A stretch of 64,000 bases of DNA, taken from Phoronis australis. Its lineage: Eukaryota > Phoronida > Phoronidae. The DNA is taken from assembly GCA_002633005.1 (NCBI GenBank), contig NMRA01000565.1, forward strand, positions 7,682 to 71,681. Direction: 5' to 3'. The notes below the pieces were generated by a model. That model was given only the letters and a program-made list of their open reading frames with translations. It ran no database searches and was not told where the DNA came from. This document shows, piece by piece, positions 11,101 through 22,100 of the stretch. Position 1 is the first letter of the stretch, and every line of letters starts with the position of its first letter. The position numbers and the translations under genes were made by a program.

Positions 11101-14087
11101 CGCCTTACTCAACTGGAGTTATGCAGGTTAATGCATCCCTCACAGACACGTCTTTGTGACTGCAGCAATCAGGAATTGAACTCACCGCACTCAAAACTGA
11201 GCCTCATTTGCATTGCTTTTGTACTGGTGCAGACAATAGGGAGTTTAAATGGTGTTTTTTTCTAATTATCATTCAATATTTTCAACTTGTAGTTCTTTCA
11301 CTTTGATGGTGGCTATGTTGCCAATGTCCACTAGTAAGGTTGAGAACTTACCTGAAACTAGTGAGGTCTTGCCTTTTGCTGGCGTGATCTTGAATGGTGT
11401 CGCCAAACTCACTAAGGTGCTAGCCTTATGAGTACACCCCTGAGACGTATCGGTGCATGTGAACAGACTGCATTTTAGTAAACTGTGATAGATTCATAAA
11501 AATTCTTCTATCGCACTATTTTTGTTTAGAACAAAATCTGAAGAAAAGACTGAACTTCACCTCAATCCACTTAAAGTTCTGCATAAAGTGGAAGATATTC
11601 TCCCAGACAACTGTATCCTTGTTGCTGATGGTGGCGACTTTGTTGGAAGTGCAGCCTACATTCTGAGGTATATGAGTGCATTCTTGGCACAGTGTACGTT
11701 TGGGTGAAGTGACCTCTGTAGTGAACAGAACTGACCTAATTTAAACTCAAGGATGAATATCTTATTCTGTAAAATGTTATGGAGAGGATTTGGGTGCTAT
11801 CTAAAGGCTGAAAGTCCTATCTGTGGAAGACGGTTTTACTGCTCAGCTTTGTTTTGACAGAAGTCTTGTTTTTCTATTTCTAGAATGGAACTTTTGGTGC
11901 ATTGGGCAGTGTTTGTTGAAACAATGTATAGTCTTCTTCCGAGTCATTATGATCTCGTATTTGCATCAGGTCCACTGTCAGTACTTGTTGAAGCTTTTAA
12001 AAACATTGAAAAATGTAACAGATGCTCATAATTTCAATGTTGTTTTGAAAATTTTGTTACTTTTAGACCACGTGGACCTCTTCTTTGGTTGGACCCTGGT
12101 GCTTTCGGCACTCTTGGTGTTGGCGGAGGGTTCGCTCTCGGTGCTAAACTGTGCCGACCAGAGAGTGAAGTGTGGATTATTTATGGCGATGGCTCATGTG
12201 GTTACAGTATTGCTGAATTCGATACATTCACTAGACATAAGGTTGGTTTCGGGCACACTTTTCCTTCCTGCTGGTGGCTTTTTGATTTAAGACCACTTAC
12301 CCTTATAAAACTGGTCTCAACTAGTTCCTGTCTTCTGATACGGTCAGTTTATTGCTTGAAACCGGACTCAACAAATTGGCTGTTTAACAGCCAGTCATTC
12401 CTTGTGCTGAACATGACCTCAAGCAATAACTAACCTGCTCTTCCCAAGCCTAGAAATTATTTTTTCATCTCCGTAAGGAACAAGTTGACCAGTTTTACAG
12501 CAGTACATGTGGGTGGTCCAAAACACTGGTTCAGAACATCAATTCTTTAGATAGCTAACATTAGTGATATTTATTGGTAATAACCATGACGTTTTATGTT
12601 ACAGCTGCATTGAGTTAGACTTGGTTGTAAATTTCTGTATTGCAAGAGTCTATTTGTTTTATCAAGTAGACCAAGTGATACCAAATACTCAAAGTTAATT
12701 CTGTGTTCCAGACGCCTGTGATAGCTTTGGTTGGTAATGACGCTGGTTGGACTCAGATCTCCAGGGAACAGGTGCCCATGTTTGGCAGCAATGTAGCCTG
12801 TGGTCTTGAGGTAATTGTGCCCAATAGGTGGTGTGATCACTTGATTAACCTGAAGGTAGCACTGATGTCAGTCAGCTCTTTGGTTGATAAGATTTGAATG
12901 CATTGCTTTTTGAGGAAAAGTGTGAGCGTGTTCTTTGTATCCTGTGGCATCTTTTGGCTCTTCGTATGAAAAAGAAAACGTTTTTTACTGCAATTGGCAA
13001 GGATGCACTATGAAATTGAAACTTGTAACAACTTTTTTTGGAAATAACTTACATTCTAGTACAAAAATGCCCACAGACTACTGTATTTGTATGTTAGGCA
13101 CAAAGGACAGAACTTCCTTAGGTCTGCAGATGATCACAAGCTGATATCTTTCAAGTTCATGTGAACACTGCACAGATTTGTTGTCAGTTTCTGTATTTCT
13201 GGGATTTGGTTTGTTTATCTAGGGACTTCTAATTCGAATCACATATACACAGTGACTTTTATGTCAGTCATAGCCACATTCTTTTGGTACAACGCACAAA
13301 CGTGTGCAGGAATTTTTAGTTTTAACTTCCATCTTAAACCAATTCGTCAGACTCTGGACACCTTTAGGCGTAATCGTTGTTTTTAATAAGCCCGAGTCCA
13401 GCAACCCAAACGTTTATAAAATGTTTTATATATACTGAATAATTTTGTATTAGTAGCAGTAATAAAAACAATGACAATAGCAATGACAATAACAATGCCA
13501 ATAACAATGACAATAACAATGACAATAACAATGACAGTAACAGCAACAGTAACAATGACAATAACAATGCCAATAACAACAACAATAACAATGTCAATAA
13601 CGATAATTACAACAACAATAATAACAGCAGTAACAACAATAACAACAACAATAACAATGTCAATAACAATAATTACAACAACAATAATATCAGCAGTAAC
13701 AACAATGACAATAACAAAAACAACAACAACTATAACATCAATAATAATAATAATAATAATAATAATATACTAAAAACGTTGAAGTGCATCTGTTTAAGAG
13801 CTAATTCTTGGTTGTGTAAGTTTGTGTCTGATGTGAGTTCATAATCGGACGTAGTTATGTTTGATTGTTTTTTTGAACTATCACCGTTTGTTCCCTTCCA
13901 GTTCACGGATTATCACGTGGTCGCCGAGGGTTACGGAGGGAAGGGTCTCTTGTTGGACCGCTCTGGCGAATCCAAGATAGTGGACTTGCTGAATGATGCA
14001 CAGAACTTGTGCAAGAATGGACACAGCGTATTGATCAACTGTCTGATAGGAAAAACTAACTTCAGGGAAGGCAGTATATCTGTTTAG
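2094..14087 (+). CDS. ILVBL: ILVBL/HACL2-like 2-hydroxyacyl-CoA lyase (whole visible coding span, 13 exons, 5' incomplete)
   Basis: Member of the acetolactate-synthase-like branch of thiamine-diphosphate (ThDP) enzymes. The vertebrate protein is an ER membrane enzyme (2-hydroxyacyl-CoA lyase 2) that cleaves 2-hydroxy fatty acyl-CoA in alpha-oxidation. Visible exons: 2094-2198, 4029-4199, 5266-5404, 6013-6124, 7357-7457, 8729-8838, 9371-9494, 10147-10241, 10539-10693, 11530-11667, 12067-12241, 12712-12810, 13902-14087. They total 1710 nt, 569 residues plus stop, with all phases consistent and all introns GT-AG. Domain order is ThDP-binding N (residues 1-~205), central (~205-370) and ThDP/Mg C domain (~375-569). 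The catalytic Glu lies in VVDTRHE, and the GDG...N Mg/ThDP motif runs from GDGSCGY to VGNDAGW. Against the ~632-residue vertebrate protein about 60 N-terminal residues are missing, including the expected membrane anchor. Similarity is high throughout and no lesion is seen, so the gene looks functional. Confidence 0.95.
2645..2755. repeat. foldback (hairpin) repeat in ILVBL intron
   Basis: The two arms are inverted complements: ATAACGTGCCC...AAGAACCAGTTT on the left and AAACTGGTTCTCAAA...GGGCATGTTAT on the right, with ~20 nt between. A related hairpin with the same GAACCAGTTT / AAACTG(A)TTCTC arms lies at 30112-30240, so this is a small dispersed foldback family. Confidence 0.7.
2870..3915. 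repeat. composite repeat with imperfect ~120-170 bp units and CTAGTGGC motif
   Basis: It starts with the palindromic sequence TGCGCCCACATATTTACATG(TGGACGCA) near 2879. At least four degenerate units follow, each running from a 'TATCTCCAAAACC' block through 'TTCATGAAATTT' to a 'GC(G/C)CC(T)CCTAGTGGCAATTTT' block (CTAGTGGC near 3051, 3198, 3357 and then twice in quick succession near 3502-3534). It ends near 3905 with a GTGGGCGCATTT sequence inverted relative to the start. Short open stretches between 3210 and 3790 are part of this repeat. It looks like a non-autonomous element with internal tandem growth. Confidence 0.75.
4029..4199 (+). CDS. ILVBL: ILVBL-like exon b
   Basis: 171 nt, phase 0-0, 57 residues. 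It contains [18 protein letters not shown] and the very conserved [20 protein letters not shown] segment of the ThDP N domain, ending GGAAATLLK. Acceptor AG at 4027-4028. The donor GT at 4200 is the first base pair of a 23-bp tandem repeat. Confidence 0.95.
4200..4402. repeat. 23-bp minisatellite starting at the exon b splice donor
   Basis: About nine units of 23 bp (one shortened to 19). Unit starts are at 4200, 4223, 4246, 4269, 4292 (short), 4311, 4334, 4357 and 4380. The first three begin with GTCTGGT, the first of these being the intron donor itself. The last four are nearly identical, of the type CCTGGTCGTGTAACGTGCAG. Confidence 0.85.
5266..5404 (+). CDS. ILVBL: ILVBL-like exon c
   Basis: 139 nt, phase 0 to 1. 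Encodes [20 protein letters not shown] through VAQSGTPG, matching the family segment after the GGA(A/S)TLL motif. Acceptor TTTTCAG ends at 5265; donor GTTTGT at 5405. Confidence 0.94.
6013..6124 (+). CDS. ILVBL: ILVBL-like exon d
   Basis: 112 nt, phase 1 to 2. Encodes [20 protein letters not shown] and the start of the N-to-central domain linker (SLVQKVIN, with W split across the intron). Donor GTGAGG at 6125. Confidence 0.93.
7357..7457 (+). CDS. ILVBL: ILVBL-like exon e
   Basis: 101 nt, phase 2 to 1. Encodes [20 protein letters not shown] then [11 protein letters not shown]. The LFAGAWE string is characteristic of ILVBL proteins rather than of other acetolactate-synthase relatives. Donor GTATGA at 7458. 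Confidence 0.92.
8729..8838 (+). CDS. ILVBL: ILVBL-like exon f
   Basis: 110 nt, phase 1 to 0. Encodes [20 protein letters not shown] and the [12 protein letters not shown] helix, opening the central (FAD-like) domain. Acceptor TTATAG at 8723-8728; donor GTAATG at 8839. Confidence 0.93.
9371..9494 (+). CDS. ILVBL: ILVBL-like exon g
   Basis: 124 nt, phase 0 to 1. Encodes [20 protein letters not shown] through [11 protein letters not shown]. This is the central-domain segment where acetolactate-synthase relatives have the G(K/R)G...HP loop. Donor GTAAGC at 9495. Confidence 0.94.
10147..10241 (+). CDS. ILVBL: ILVBL-like exon h
   Basis: 95 nt, phase 1 to 0. Encodes (G)[19 protein letters not shown] and [10 protein letters not shown], matching the family motif V(C)DFRLSYGR. 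Acceptor ACAG ends at 10146; donor GTAAAT at 10242. Confidence 0.93.
10539..10693 (+). CDS. ILVBL: ILVBL-like exon i
   Basis: 155 nt, phase 0 to 2. Encodes [20 protein letters not shown] followed by a charged helix ending DEEKEIANK. Acceptor TTTTGCAG ends at 10538. The donor is taken as GTAAGT at 10694, which leaves AA to pair with the A starting the next exon. Confidence 0.92.
11530..11667 (+). CDS. ILVBL: ILVBL-like exon j
   Basis: 138 nt, phase 2 to 2. Encodes [20 protein letters not shown] and [18 protein letters not shown], the entry to the ThDP-binding C domain. Acceptor TTTAG at 11525-11529; donor GTATAT at 11668. Confidence 0.93.
12067..12241 (+). CDS. ILVBL: ILVBL-like exon k with GDG motif
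   Basis: 175 nt, phase 2 to 0. Encodes [40 protein letters not shown] and [17 protein letters not shown] is the first half of the ThDP/Mg signature; the Asn that completes it is in the next exon. Donor GTTGGT at 12242. Confidence 0.95.
12712..12810 (+). CDS. ILVBL: ILVBL-like exon l
   Basis: 99 nt, phase 0-0, 33 residues: [20 protein letters not shown] then [13 protein letters not shown]. The Asn of VGND completes the GDG-(24)-N metal/cofactor motif. Acceptor CCAG ends at 12711; donor GTAATT at 12811. Confidence 0.95.
13456..13770. repeat. AAC/AATGAC-rich microsatellite
   Basis: About 315 bp of imperfect ACAATAACAATGACAATAAC-type repeats, ending in a (ATA)n run near 13740-13768. It lies in the last ILVBL intron, 130 bp upstream of the terminal exon. 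Open frames through it (Thr/Ile/Met on +, Leu-rich on -) are products of the repeat and not genes. Confidence 0.95.
13902..14087 (+). CDS. ILVBL: ILVBL-like terminal exon m
   Basis: 186 nt including the TAG stop at 14085-14087. Encodes [40 protein letters not shown] and the C-terminus [10 protein letters not shown], closely matching the vertebrate C-terminus. Acceptor TTCCAG ends at 13901. Confidence 0.95.
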   Translation, partial: FTDYHVVAEGYGGKGLLLDRSGESKIVDLLNDAQNLCKNGHSVLINCLIGKTNFREGSISV

Positions 14088-14529
14088 AGAACAAGAGAAT
14101 TTATTTTTGTAGTGGCGAATCAGAATTCTTTTACATTTATGTTGGATGGCACTGCTGCAGTGGTAGGGTGAGGACATCCACTCACTTAATTAAAGAGATC
14201 ATAAGTTAAATGTTTAATCTGTTAAAGCTTTGCATGTGTTTAGTTGTCATTGTAGTAGATGGTAGCCGTATTGTCACTTAACATTATCACCTAACGTTAT
14301 CAGTTAACACCGGGTTTTTGACAATATTTTAAGTGCAGCATTCAGCACTGATTTATGGTGGTGGAAGCGAGACAACAGAATGTTGTTATGACATTGTTAA
14401 AAATTCTTTTTCTCCTTGGTCTCACAAAACATATTTTAACGCTACTGAAGTTATTCAGGCCGCTTGCTCAATTTACTCTCAAATTAAGCAAGACTTAAAG
14501 CTATATTTCATTCTGTTTATCTTGCTAAA

Positions 14530-14535
14530 AATAAA
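14530..14535 (+). terminator. candidate poly(A) signal for ILVBL-like gene
   Basis: AATAAA 443 nt after the TAG stop. It is the first canonical hexamer I noticed downstream. In AT-rich DNA this is weak evidence. Confidence 0.3.
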
Positions 14536-14657
14536 AATCGAATTCAAGGCCATGTATACTCTCATAAAATCAGTCTCAAAATATTCCTTACCATGATAGG
14601 ATTCTATTTCTGTGGTTACCATATGAAAATTGAAATCATCAACAACTTGAGAAAATA

Positions 14658-14764
14658 CTTCAAAGTTTATTGTGGTTGGCCAAACCTAAAATTGCAAATT
14701 TGAAAATGACGCTTCAAAGTTTATTGGAGTTGGCCAACCCTGATATTCAATTCGAAAATGGTGC
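14658..14764. repeat. two-copy 54-bp tandem duplication
   Basis: CTTCAAAGTTTATTG...GTTGGCCAA at 14658 recurs at 14712 with about 80% agreement. Only two copies are present, in the ILVBL 3' UTR or intergenic DNA. Confidence 0.7.
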
Positions 14765-17000
14765 ATGTACGCATTGCTTGTGGCTTGAGATGGTAATGGA
14801 AATAGAAACCTGTCACAGGAAGGAATGTTACGAGACTAATTTTAGGAGAACGCAACATCTAATTTGAGCTAGATTTTTAGTTAAATTTTAAATTTTTGGT
14901 AGTGTGTTGCAAAATGACTGTTTAAAGTGATTTACACCATGTTTCACTTTTTATAAGCTTTTGAAAATTGTCAGTTAAGTACAAACTGACACAGGACAGG
15001 AATGTCCTAATTACATGTTGTTTTCTTAACTTTTGAGAAATAAGAAACAAGTACCTTTGAAACAGTTACCGTGTGCTTGCTAATAAGATGTTAATTTATA
15101 ATTGTTAGTGGAATTGTTTAGTGACAACTCTGTAAATTCTCTCTAAACATTGTAATTTGGAAAAGACACAATTAATTCAGTCACCTTCATGTGAGCAGGA
15201 AGTTTGAATAATTTTGTTTCCGGCTCTGGGTATGTGATATAAATAACTGGTTCTTTTGAGTGCAGAACACAAGTGCAAGCTAATTTGAATATTCACTGAT
15301 TTAATGAGATCTAGACACTTGGATGGGTTTCTAAGCTTTTCTTAAACTGCTGTGTGGATGTACGTAAATATGTTGTGTTCATCGTTCTTTTGTTTTGCAT
15401 AATAACGTGGTTTCTAATTGTGTAGACTTTTAGTACTATGCTGACAATGATAAAAATAGTGCGTATTTGTTGACGTACCGGTATTTGTTTCTTAAAACTG
15501 TTTATTGAACGATGCGATAGACCAGCACCTTAGGTCGAAAAACAAGTTTTAGTTTAGGCCACTCACTGTTATGCTTTAGTCTCATCTTGGTCTTTATTCA
15601 GATTAGAAAGGATTTCTAGGTTTGATTGAGAAGAGCTAACAGTTGGCTACAGCTTCACACCTGGATCATTAAGTTTGATTGTCCCGGTACAGTAGTTTCA
15701 GCCACTGAATCCGAATGTAGATGTCGGGGTTTATCCAGGCATTTTATTGTCACCATCTTTTCAGTTCAAACAAAGGATAAGAACACTACTGCTATTGATG
15801 TCACTTCAGAGGAAGAAATAAGCCTGTGATAAAAAGTCAATGTTTTTGATTCAAGAGCAAGGTTTATAACACATTTTTAATTTGTGTGTCAGAAATTTTT
15901 TTGAACGAACTTTGTGAATTGAAGTGACTGGGACTGAATGAGGGTGCACCATCAATGATGTGTGAAAATTTGTAACATTGTGCTGATCTTAGTTGTCATC
16001 TCAGTTATAAACAATAAGGGGCAAATCACAATCAAGGTCCATATTCGGTGGCCACTTTTGGTGAAAAATGAAGGTTGTTGTATCACTGTAAAAGCTGGGT
16101 TATTTTAAAATACCATCATTCCAGGTTTGTAATCTAAAATATTTTTGCACAAGAGCCACCCAATAAACTTTATGGCCTAATGCATCAGGGTTGTATAAAA
16201 GGGTATGTACGCAACAACTTGTGGTCACAGCCCATTTCTACCATGCAAAAATTCATAAGGTAGCTGTTAATTTAATATGTTCTTGATCAAATTGAAGAAG
16301 TATAACATACTAAAGTAAGAAAAGTCATTACCATGCTGATCAAGTTATTCTAGATGATGATACATTGCATATCTTAACACAGTATGATGAGAATTTTTTC
16401 TCTTGCAATGTGATTTTTACAAAAAGAAAATGACAAGTACTGTAAGTACTCTTTTCAAAAACTTTATTGGTGCTGTTTGCATAGTTTTCAATACATTCAT
16501 CAGTTGGTCAAAATAGTAAAAGCAATGCTAGGACCAGTCTTCCACTTGTAAACAGTAAAAAATGGTACTGGTTGGGGGGAGGGGGCTGCGCACACTACGC
16601 CGCACAGTCAATTAACGTCATATGTTAACTAATTTACAAATGTATGGGATGGTCTCGAGTTTTGTGCTGCCTCTACTTGTTGGTTTGTTGCAAGTTGTCT
16701 TAAGAGATAGAGAACCTGCCTCTGCAACATCAGTTGTCACATGACGTGTCTTCTAGGATGTAAAGTACCAGCCAAGTCCTGTGTGGCATTTTCTGCCCAC
16801 AAATTTGATAATGTCCATTGTTTTTTTTTTGTCAGACTGGATTCGTTTTGGAAATATCAGTATTGTTCGTGAGAACAGCAGTTCTGGCAGTATGTAAAAA
16901 TACTTGTGGGCAATACTTTATAGCACAGAGGTTGAAGGTACGTACACAACACAGGGGTTCGTGCCCTACATTTCAATGACTTGTCAGATTTATAAAAAAT

Positions 17001-17560
17001 ACTTAGAATCTACTGAGAGTTAGTTCATTTACCAAATCTATTTAAAGAGAACAAATAACAAGTACTGCATACAAGTGCATATCTGTCTGTCATTATTTGA
17101 AAATAGGCACATGTTATACTGCATGGGTACGTACACTACATAAATGCTAATATTTCACTCGAAACAAATGTATTTGTAATTAACACCCTTTTAACCAAGC
17201 ATTTTTAATGGAGGAAGCTGTCTGTGACAAGTGTTGCTTACTTACCGTGTAATATTTTTGTTTCGTGGGTTTGTAACTAAGTACTAAGAACCTACTGAGA
17301 GTTAGTTGGTTTACTAAATCAATTCAAAGAGAAAAAATAAAAAAACAGCATTCATATGCATGTCTGCCATACTTTGAAAATAGGCACAAATTAAAATATA
17401 GGGGTACGTACACTACACAAATGCTATTATTTCACTCAAAACAAATGTATTTGCAATAAACACCCTTTTAACCTAACATTTTTAAGGAAGGAAACTGTCT
17501 ATGACCAGTGTTGCTCACTTACCAAGTGATATTTTAATTTCATGGCATTTGTAAACAAAC
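17001..17560. repeat. 283-bp tandem repeat (two units) with recurring GGTACGTACAC motif
   Basis: Unit 1 begins at 17001 and unit 2 at ~17284. Shared blocks in order: CTACTGAGAGTTAGTT, GAAAATAGGCACA, GGGTACGTACACTACA, AATGCTA(A/T)TATTTCACTC, AACAAATGTATTTG, AACACCCTTTTAACC, GTGTTGCT(T/C)ACTTACC. The GGTACGTACAC core also occurs at ~16938 and ~17708 outside the two units, so degraded flanking copies are likely. Non-coding. Confidence 0.85.
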
Positions 17561-18972
17561 TTGCACTACATCACTGTTTCTGCATCACATGGTAACATAA
17601 TGTTGTATGGCCATTTATTATTCTTTGATGATAATAAGCACCATGATGTTATTTAAAAGGCAATAACTTCATTTGCAGTGACCTTTGTGTTACTGAATTC
17701 CACATGGGGGTACGTACACTACATTTTGTTAGCCCTTTTGGTCCATTTTCAACACACAAGAACCCAGTCAATATCCAAACTTTTGGTTTGTTTAGATATT
17801 GAATAATTTGCTGTGTTGCTTAGGCTAACATATTCTGCAGTTCTTTTTATTACACAGTGTGAACTTTAGTTTTTAACCTTCTTTACAGTAGGTGAGAGTT
17901 AGAAACACAGAATTTACAAATTTCGTTACGAGTGCCTGTTTTATGATGAACCCTACCATTAAGCACAACTTCATCTAAGTGATTCTGAAAGTGACTCAAG
18001 TTATTCCCAGTCATGTCTAAGCAATTGCTTACTTGATAAAATAAATTTTCTTTTCTACTGTTGACAATTGAAAATTGTAATTTTTAAAATGGCCACTCGT
18101 AACGCAAAAATGCTTGAAATTCATAGACAAAAACATGGATAATAATTTTCTTTTAAGAACATTGTCCGATTTTGATGATTCTTTTTTTAATATGCACAAC
18201 TAAATAACTCTTTGCATATGAGATTCAGTTTGCATTTGGTAAGTGATCAAAAGAATTATTTGAGACCGTAACACAGTCAACTCTCGAATATAGACCTTGA
18301 TCGTGATTTAGCCGTAAACAATGAATGATTTGTGAAAAAGACGACACACTGGTTTTTGTAGCATCAAGAGAGAGCTTGAGTTTGGCCATTTTGTGGTTGG
18401 CATTGTTAAAATTCCTGCTTATAACTTTTAAAAATAATCTTTGTTTTAGCATCTTTACTCAGTCAAGTTATTAATTTTTAAAAATTAAATGTCTTTTTGA
18501 TGGCACTCTGAAGCCAGGTATTTGCAGCAGGAGTGGAAACAAATTCTCTTTTTCGGTAGAAAGGCAAATTGAAATGGTCATGGAAAAAAGTTTTCCCATA
18601 TAGCGTAAAATTAATTCTATCCACTGAAATACCCTCCCGAGTTCAAAACTAAATTTCCCCCGTCAACTATATTCAAGCACTGCAAAATAGGTAGCACTGC
18701 AGCTCTTGTGCTCAATGTTTGCAACGGTTTATGAAAGCTCACATTTGATTGGTTGCCATTGATCACACTGAGATTCCAAAATGCTTAACAACGGAGCTAT
18801 ATCTGACTTACAGCACAACTCGGTAATTGAAATTTAAGTTACATAGGATAAATAGTATTTGGACCAAATTCCTGTCATTTTTTCACATGAAGGTGGACGC
18901 AATTCATTTTTGATGCTTCATTACACTATCCAATCGAATTGATTCTTTTATGTTACTGAACTTCCGTAAGCA

Positions 18973-18980
18973 TGACGTCA
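18973..18980. promoter_or_regulatory. CRE-like palindrome upstream of APP start codon
   Basis: A perfect TGACGTCA lies 102 bp before the APP ATG. The 18,960-19,060 stretch is unusually CpG-rich for this AT-rich window (GTCGCGACTCGACGTTTCGCG), as expected of a promoter or 5' UTR. The family of sites (CREB/ATF) is known; use here is inferred. Confidence 0.45.
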
Positions 18981-19081
18981 TTCAAGTCCCTGAGTTAGAA
19001 GTTGATAACCAAGTCGCGACTCGACGTTTCGCGATTTTTACTGCGAAAGAACACTCAACTCTTTGATATATTGCTTGAGAT

Positions 19082-19135
19082 ATGGGACCAACGTGTGGTC
19101 CAGTGGTGCTACTGTTGGCCATTTTTGGCTCACAG
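19082..19135 (+). CDS. APP: APP exon 1, signal peptide
   Basis: 54 nt, ATG to phase 0: MGPTCGPVVLLLAIFGSQ, a typical signal peptide. The ATG is preceded by TTGAGAT and the exon ends CAG|GTAAG. Vertebrate APP exon 1 likewise encodes only the signal peptide (57 coding nt, phase 0). It sits 14 kb from exon 2, but it gives an exact phase match and makes the whole CDS a multiple of three. Confidence 0.85.
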
Positions 19136-22100
19136 GTAAGATAAACATATTTTCGTAAATTTTTAGGGAATATGGAAGGCCAGTTTCTGAACGGGGTAGG
19201 CCTAACAGATCAGTGGCGATGAGTAAAATGGCGAACGGGAATGCAGTGGGACGTTCGTCTCGTTTACTATTTGACATGGGTTTTGTACTGTCACGCAGCT
19301 CTTTGGGAAATTAGAATGTTAATAAATAAACATTTACTGTTAATTAGATATTTTCTTGTTTTTATACCTGAAGAAATGAGGATGAATTTGACTAGAATAT
19401 GTTTTTTAAAACATGTTTTCCGATACTGTCTCCGAAGTAGGAATGGCCTATTGATTGATGGTCCCATCATGACGAAGTTGAACTAAGTTATCTCTCATTA
19501 AGGTTGATCATTCAAAATTTGGTCTTATTGGTAATACTAAATTGAGAGTGAGCTGACTTGTTTAACCAAAAAGAAATCGTGTGATACTCTGAGCATTTGC
19601 TTTGTTTGGTGATAAACATTAATTATCTCAGACAGGTCCTGTAGTGTTTTGCTGAAGTAAAATCTCGTCACAATATGACTGACATGTGAATTTTTATTTT
19701 TGCATTATTGATAAATAGATCTAAAGCACCGAAATAAAACCTTGTTGTTTTAAAGTTCTGTATTAACAGATAATATTTTTGAAAGTTACTTGCATTCACA
19801 ATGATGGGAGAAGCCTTGGAAAATGAAAAATGCCGTTTTGTCAATTATTATTATTACAATGCGATGATTTTACTGTGTAGAGATGAAATGAGGGACCATG
19901 CTTTTATGTAATGGCAGTTGGAGTTCTGGAAGGTAATTCGATCTCTATATAATTATTGTTAACGAATTGAATAAATATGAAAAACAGAATCTTCTGGGAG
20001 ACTTACCAAACTATTAGCATGAGGTAAATTCTGATATGATAACTTGCTCCTTGTCTCACTTGGAACACTTGGTGTCCCTGTTTATGGAGCTACTCTGAAA
20101 TGTTCCTCAAGTAATGTAGTGTTTAATGGTAATTGTAAATATTCAGAAGATAATGTATTCTCAACACAATTTTTTGAGTCATTTTTTCTGTCCACCATTG
20201 TTTGTACTATTATTTCTTAATGACCAAAAATCTACATTTGTTTTAAGCTATTTGATAACAACCTTAAATATGTAGATAAGTAATTGATTTTTCATGTTTT
20301 AATGCTTAGTTATATTCTGATAGTCTGAAAGAAGGCAATATTATACTCTGTGTATGCCATGTGTTGATTGTCTTTGATCTGTGGTGAGTCACTACCTGGC
20401 CTTTGTTATCAGCGGAACTCTTAGTCATACCTGTAAGTTTACCTGCACACAAGAAAACCCATCCTTTCGTAAAAGTCTGGTTTCAAGTCACTGATTTATT
20501 TTGTCTTTTGTAAACTGCTTTCCACAAGCTGTCATTTTGAATAATGATTTCAACATAAAAATATCCACCGTAATAAGTGTCTAATCATTTCAGTTTGTAG
20601 CAAAAGAATGTTGACTTTGTATGTTATATTAATTCTAGTAGAAGTATCTTCATATAGTGGCATTTTCATACTTTGTTGGATTATTCGAAGGATTCTCTAG
20701 TGTATTCAATATAATGTGGTGTTTAGATGCTAACAACTGTTGTGCTATTTAGTGGAACAACATTGTGTGTCTGGAGACTGCAGAGAAGTCTTTAGAGAGA
20801 CTGACTTTCTATTGACAGATGTTCTGATGGTCTGCGCGGTAATCATAAAATCTTGAAGCACCTGCTCCAGTCAAAAACCTGTAGATTCAGTGTCCCCATA
20901 TGATACAAATGATGATAATCTCTAAAATTTGAGGGTCCAAATTGTCTGAAAGTTGAACCTACTGCACTTCAACCGCCGAAATTATTTAAATCATTTGGTA
21001 CATTTTAAGTGCTTCAAAAGGGTCAAATATGAATCTTCAGGCTCCTTCATTGTGAACAGTCATTTATTTCTAGGAATTCCTATCATTCAAGATTTTTTAG
21101 TTACACTCTTCTATTTCTGACCTACATAAATAATTTGAGATATTTAAAGATATTTAAGTTACGTAATACAAAGGTTTCAACTACTTAGAAAATATTTGGA
21201 TTGTGAAAACAATTAAAATGAGGGTTTGAAGTCCAAACAATTTAGATAGGCAGGATTACCCCCAGTGATTTACTTGTTGTCTTACTAAAGAAAAATCTTC
21301 AGATTTAAGGTCCAGGTGTCCATTGCAACGAACTGACTTGAGTTCATTTTTTTACTAAAGTCTAAGATTTGTCTCAACGTCCAAACTTTGAAACTTCCAC
21401 ATCCGGTAAGTTAGTCAAAATTAAGACAAAACTTAAGTCAAAAACTTAAATCAAACTTAAGATCTCTTTTTTGGAACGGACTTGAGACAAATTTAACTGA
21501 AATTTAGGATTTGTCTTAGCCAAGTGAGTTTTCTTGAAAGGGTGCCCCTGAGCTGTTAGGCACTACAACCCTGGTTGCAAGATTTTACACATGATTGGTC
21601 AAAGTCCATGGCATGCCAGCAATGATAGTGCAGTGTGGTGCTTAGGTTAGGTGAGTGTGTAAAGGCACCTTGTTTTCAAAACCTGTTTTACATCGCCCTA
21701 TGTCTTACCCCATGTCTTACGTCATACAGAATTCTTATCAATATGTTTGCCATTTGATTTTTTTGATTTTGAAATCCTGAACATCTACAATTCTAATCAT
21801 CTGTTGAGTCTTATGTTTTGAAAAAGTGTTAGTTGTATGGTAATTCTCCACTTGTTTCGCACAAAAAATAATTGCCGAAATTGTCATTTTTACAATTTTC
21901 AAAGGCTGATTATCTTGCTACAAATTATGAAAACTTCACCAAAATGTTGTTTTATGACATTTACACAGTACTCACAATGCTCGTAGTGTAAGTTTGCACT
22001 TATTTAGCTCACAATATGGTAGACGAGTGAAATTCTGTTTTGTTGAATCTCTCCACTAAAGTTAAGATTAAGAACATTTTGGTCTTTTATCAGCATGGTT

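Larger units (their letters stand above)
14088..16930. other. 3' UTR and intergenic DNA, no gene recognised
   Basis: AT-rich sequence after the ILVBL stop. It contains a candidate poly(A) hexamer at 14530 and a small tandem duplication at 14658. Open frames are short and resemble no known protein. Nothing else is supported. Confidence 0.6.

Noticed and set aside
11823-12290. 155-codon open frame overlapping ILVBL exon k
   Set aside because: Out of frame with the conserved ThDP domain; the real frame is the GDG-containing one at 12067-12241.
13471-13773. 100-codon open frame, Thr/Ile/Met repeat
   Set aside because: Lies entirely in the AAC/AATGAC microsatellite; low-complexity product, and the opposite strand is also open for the same reason.
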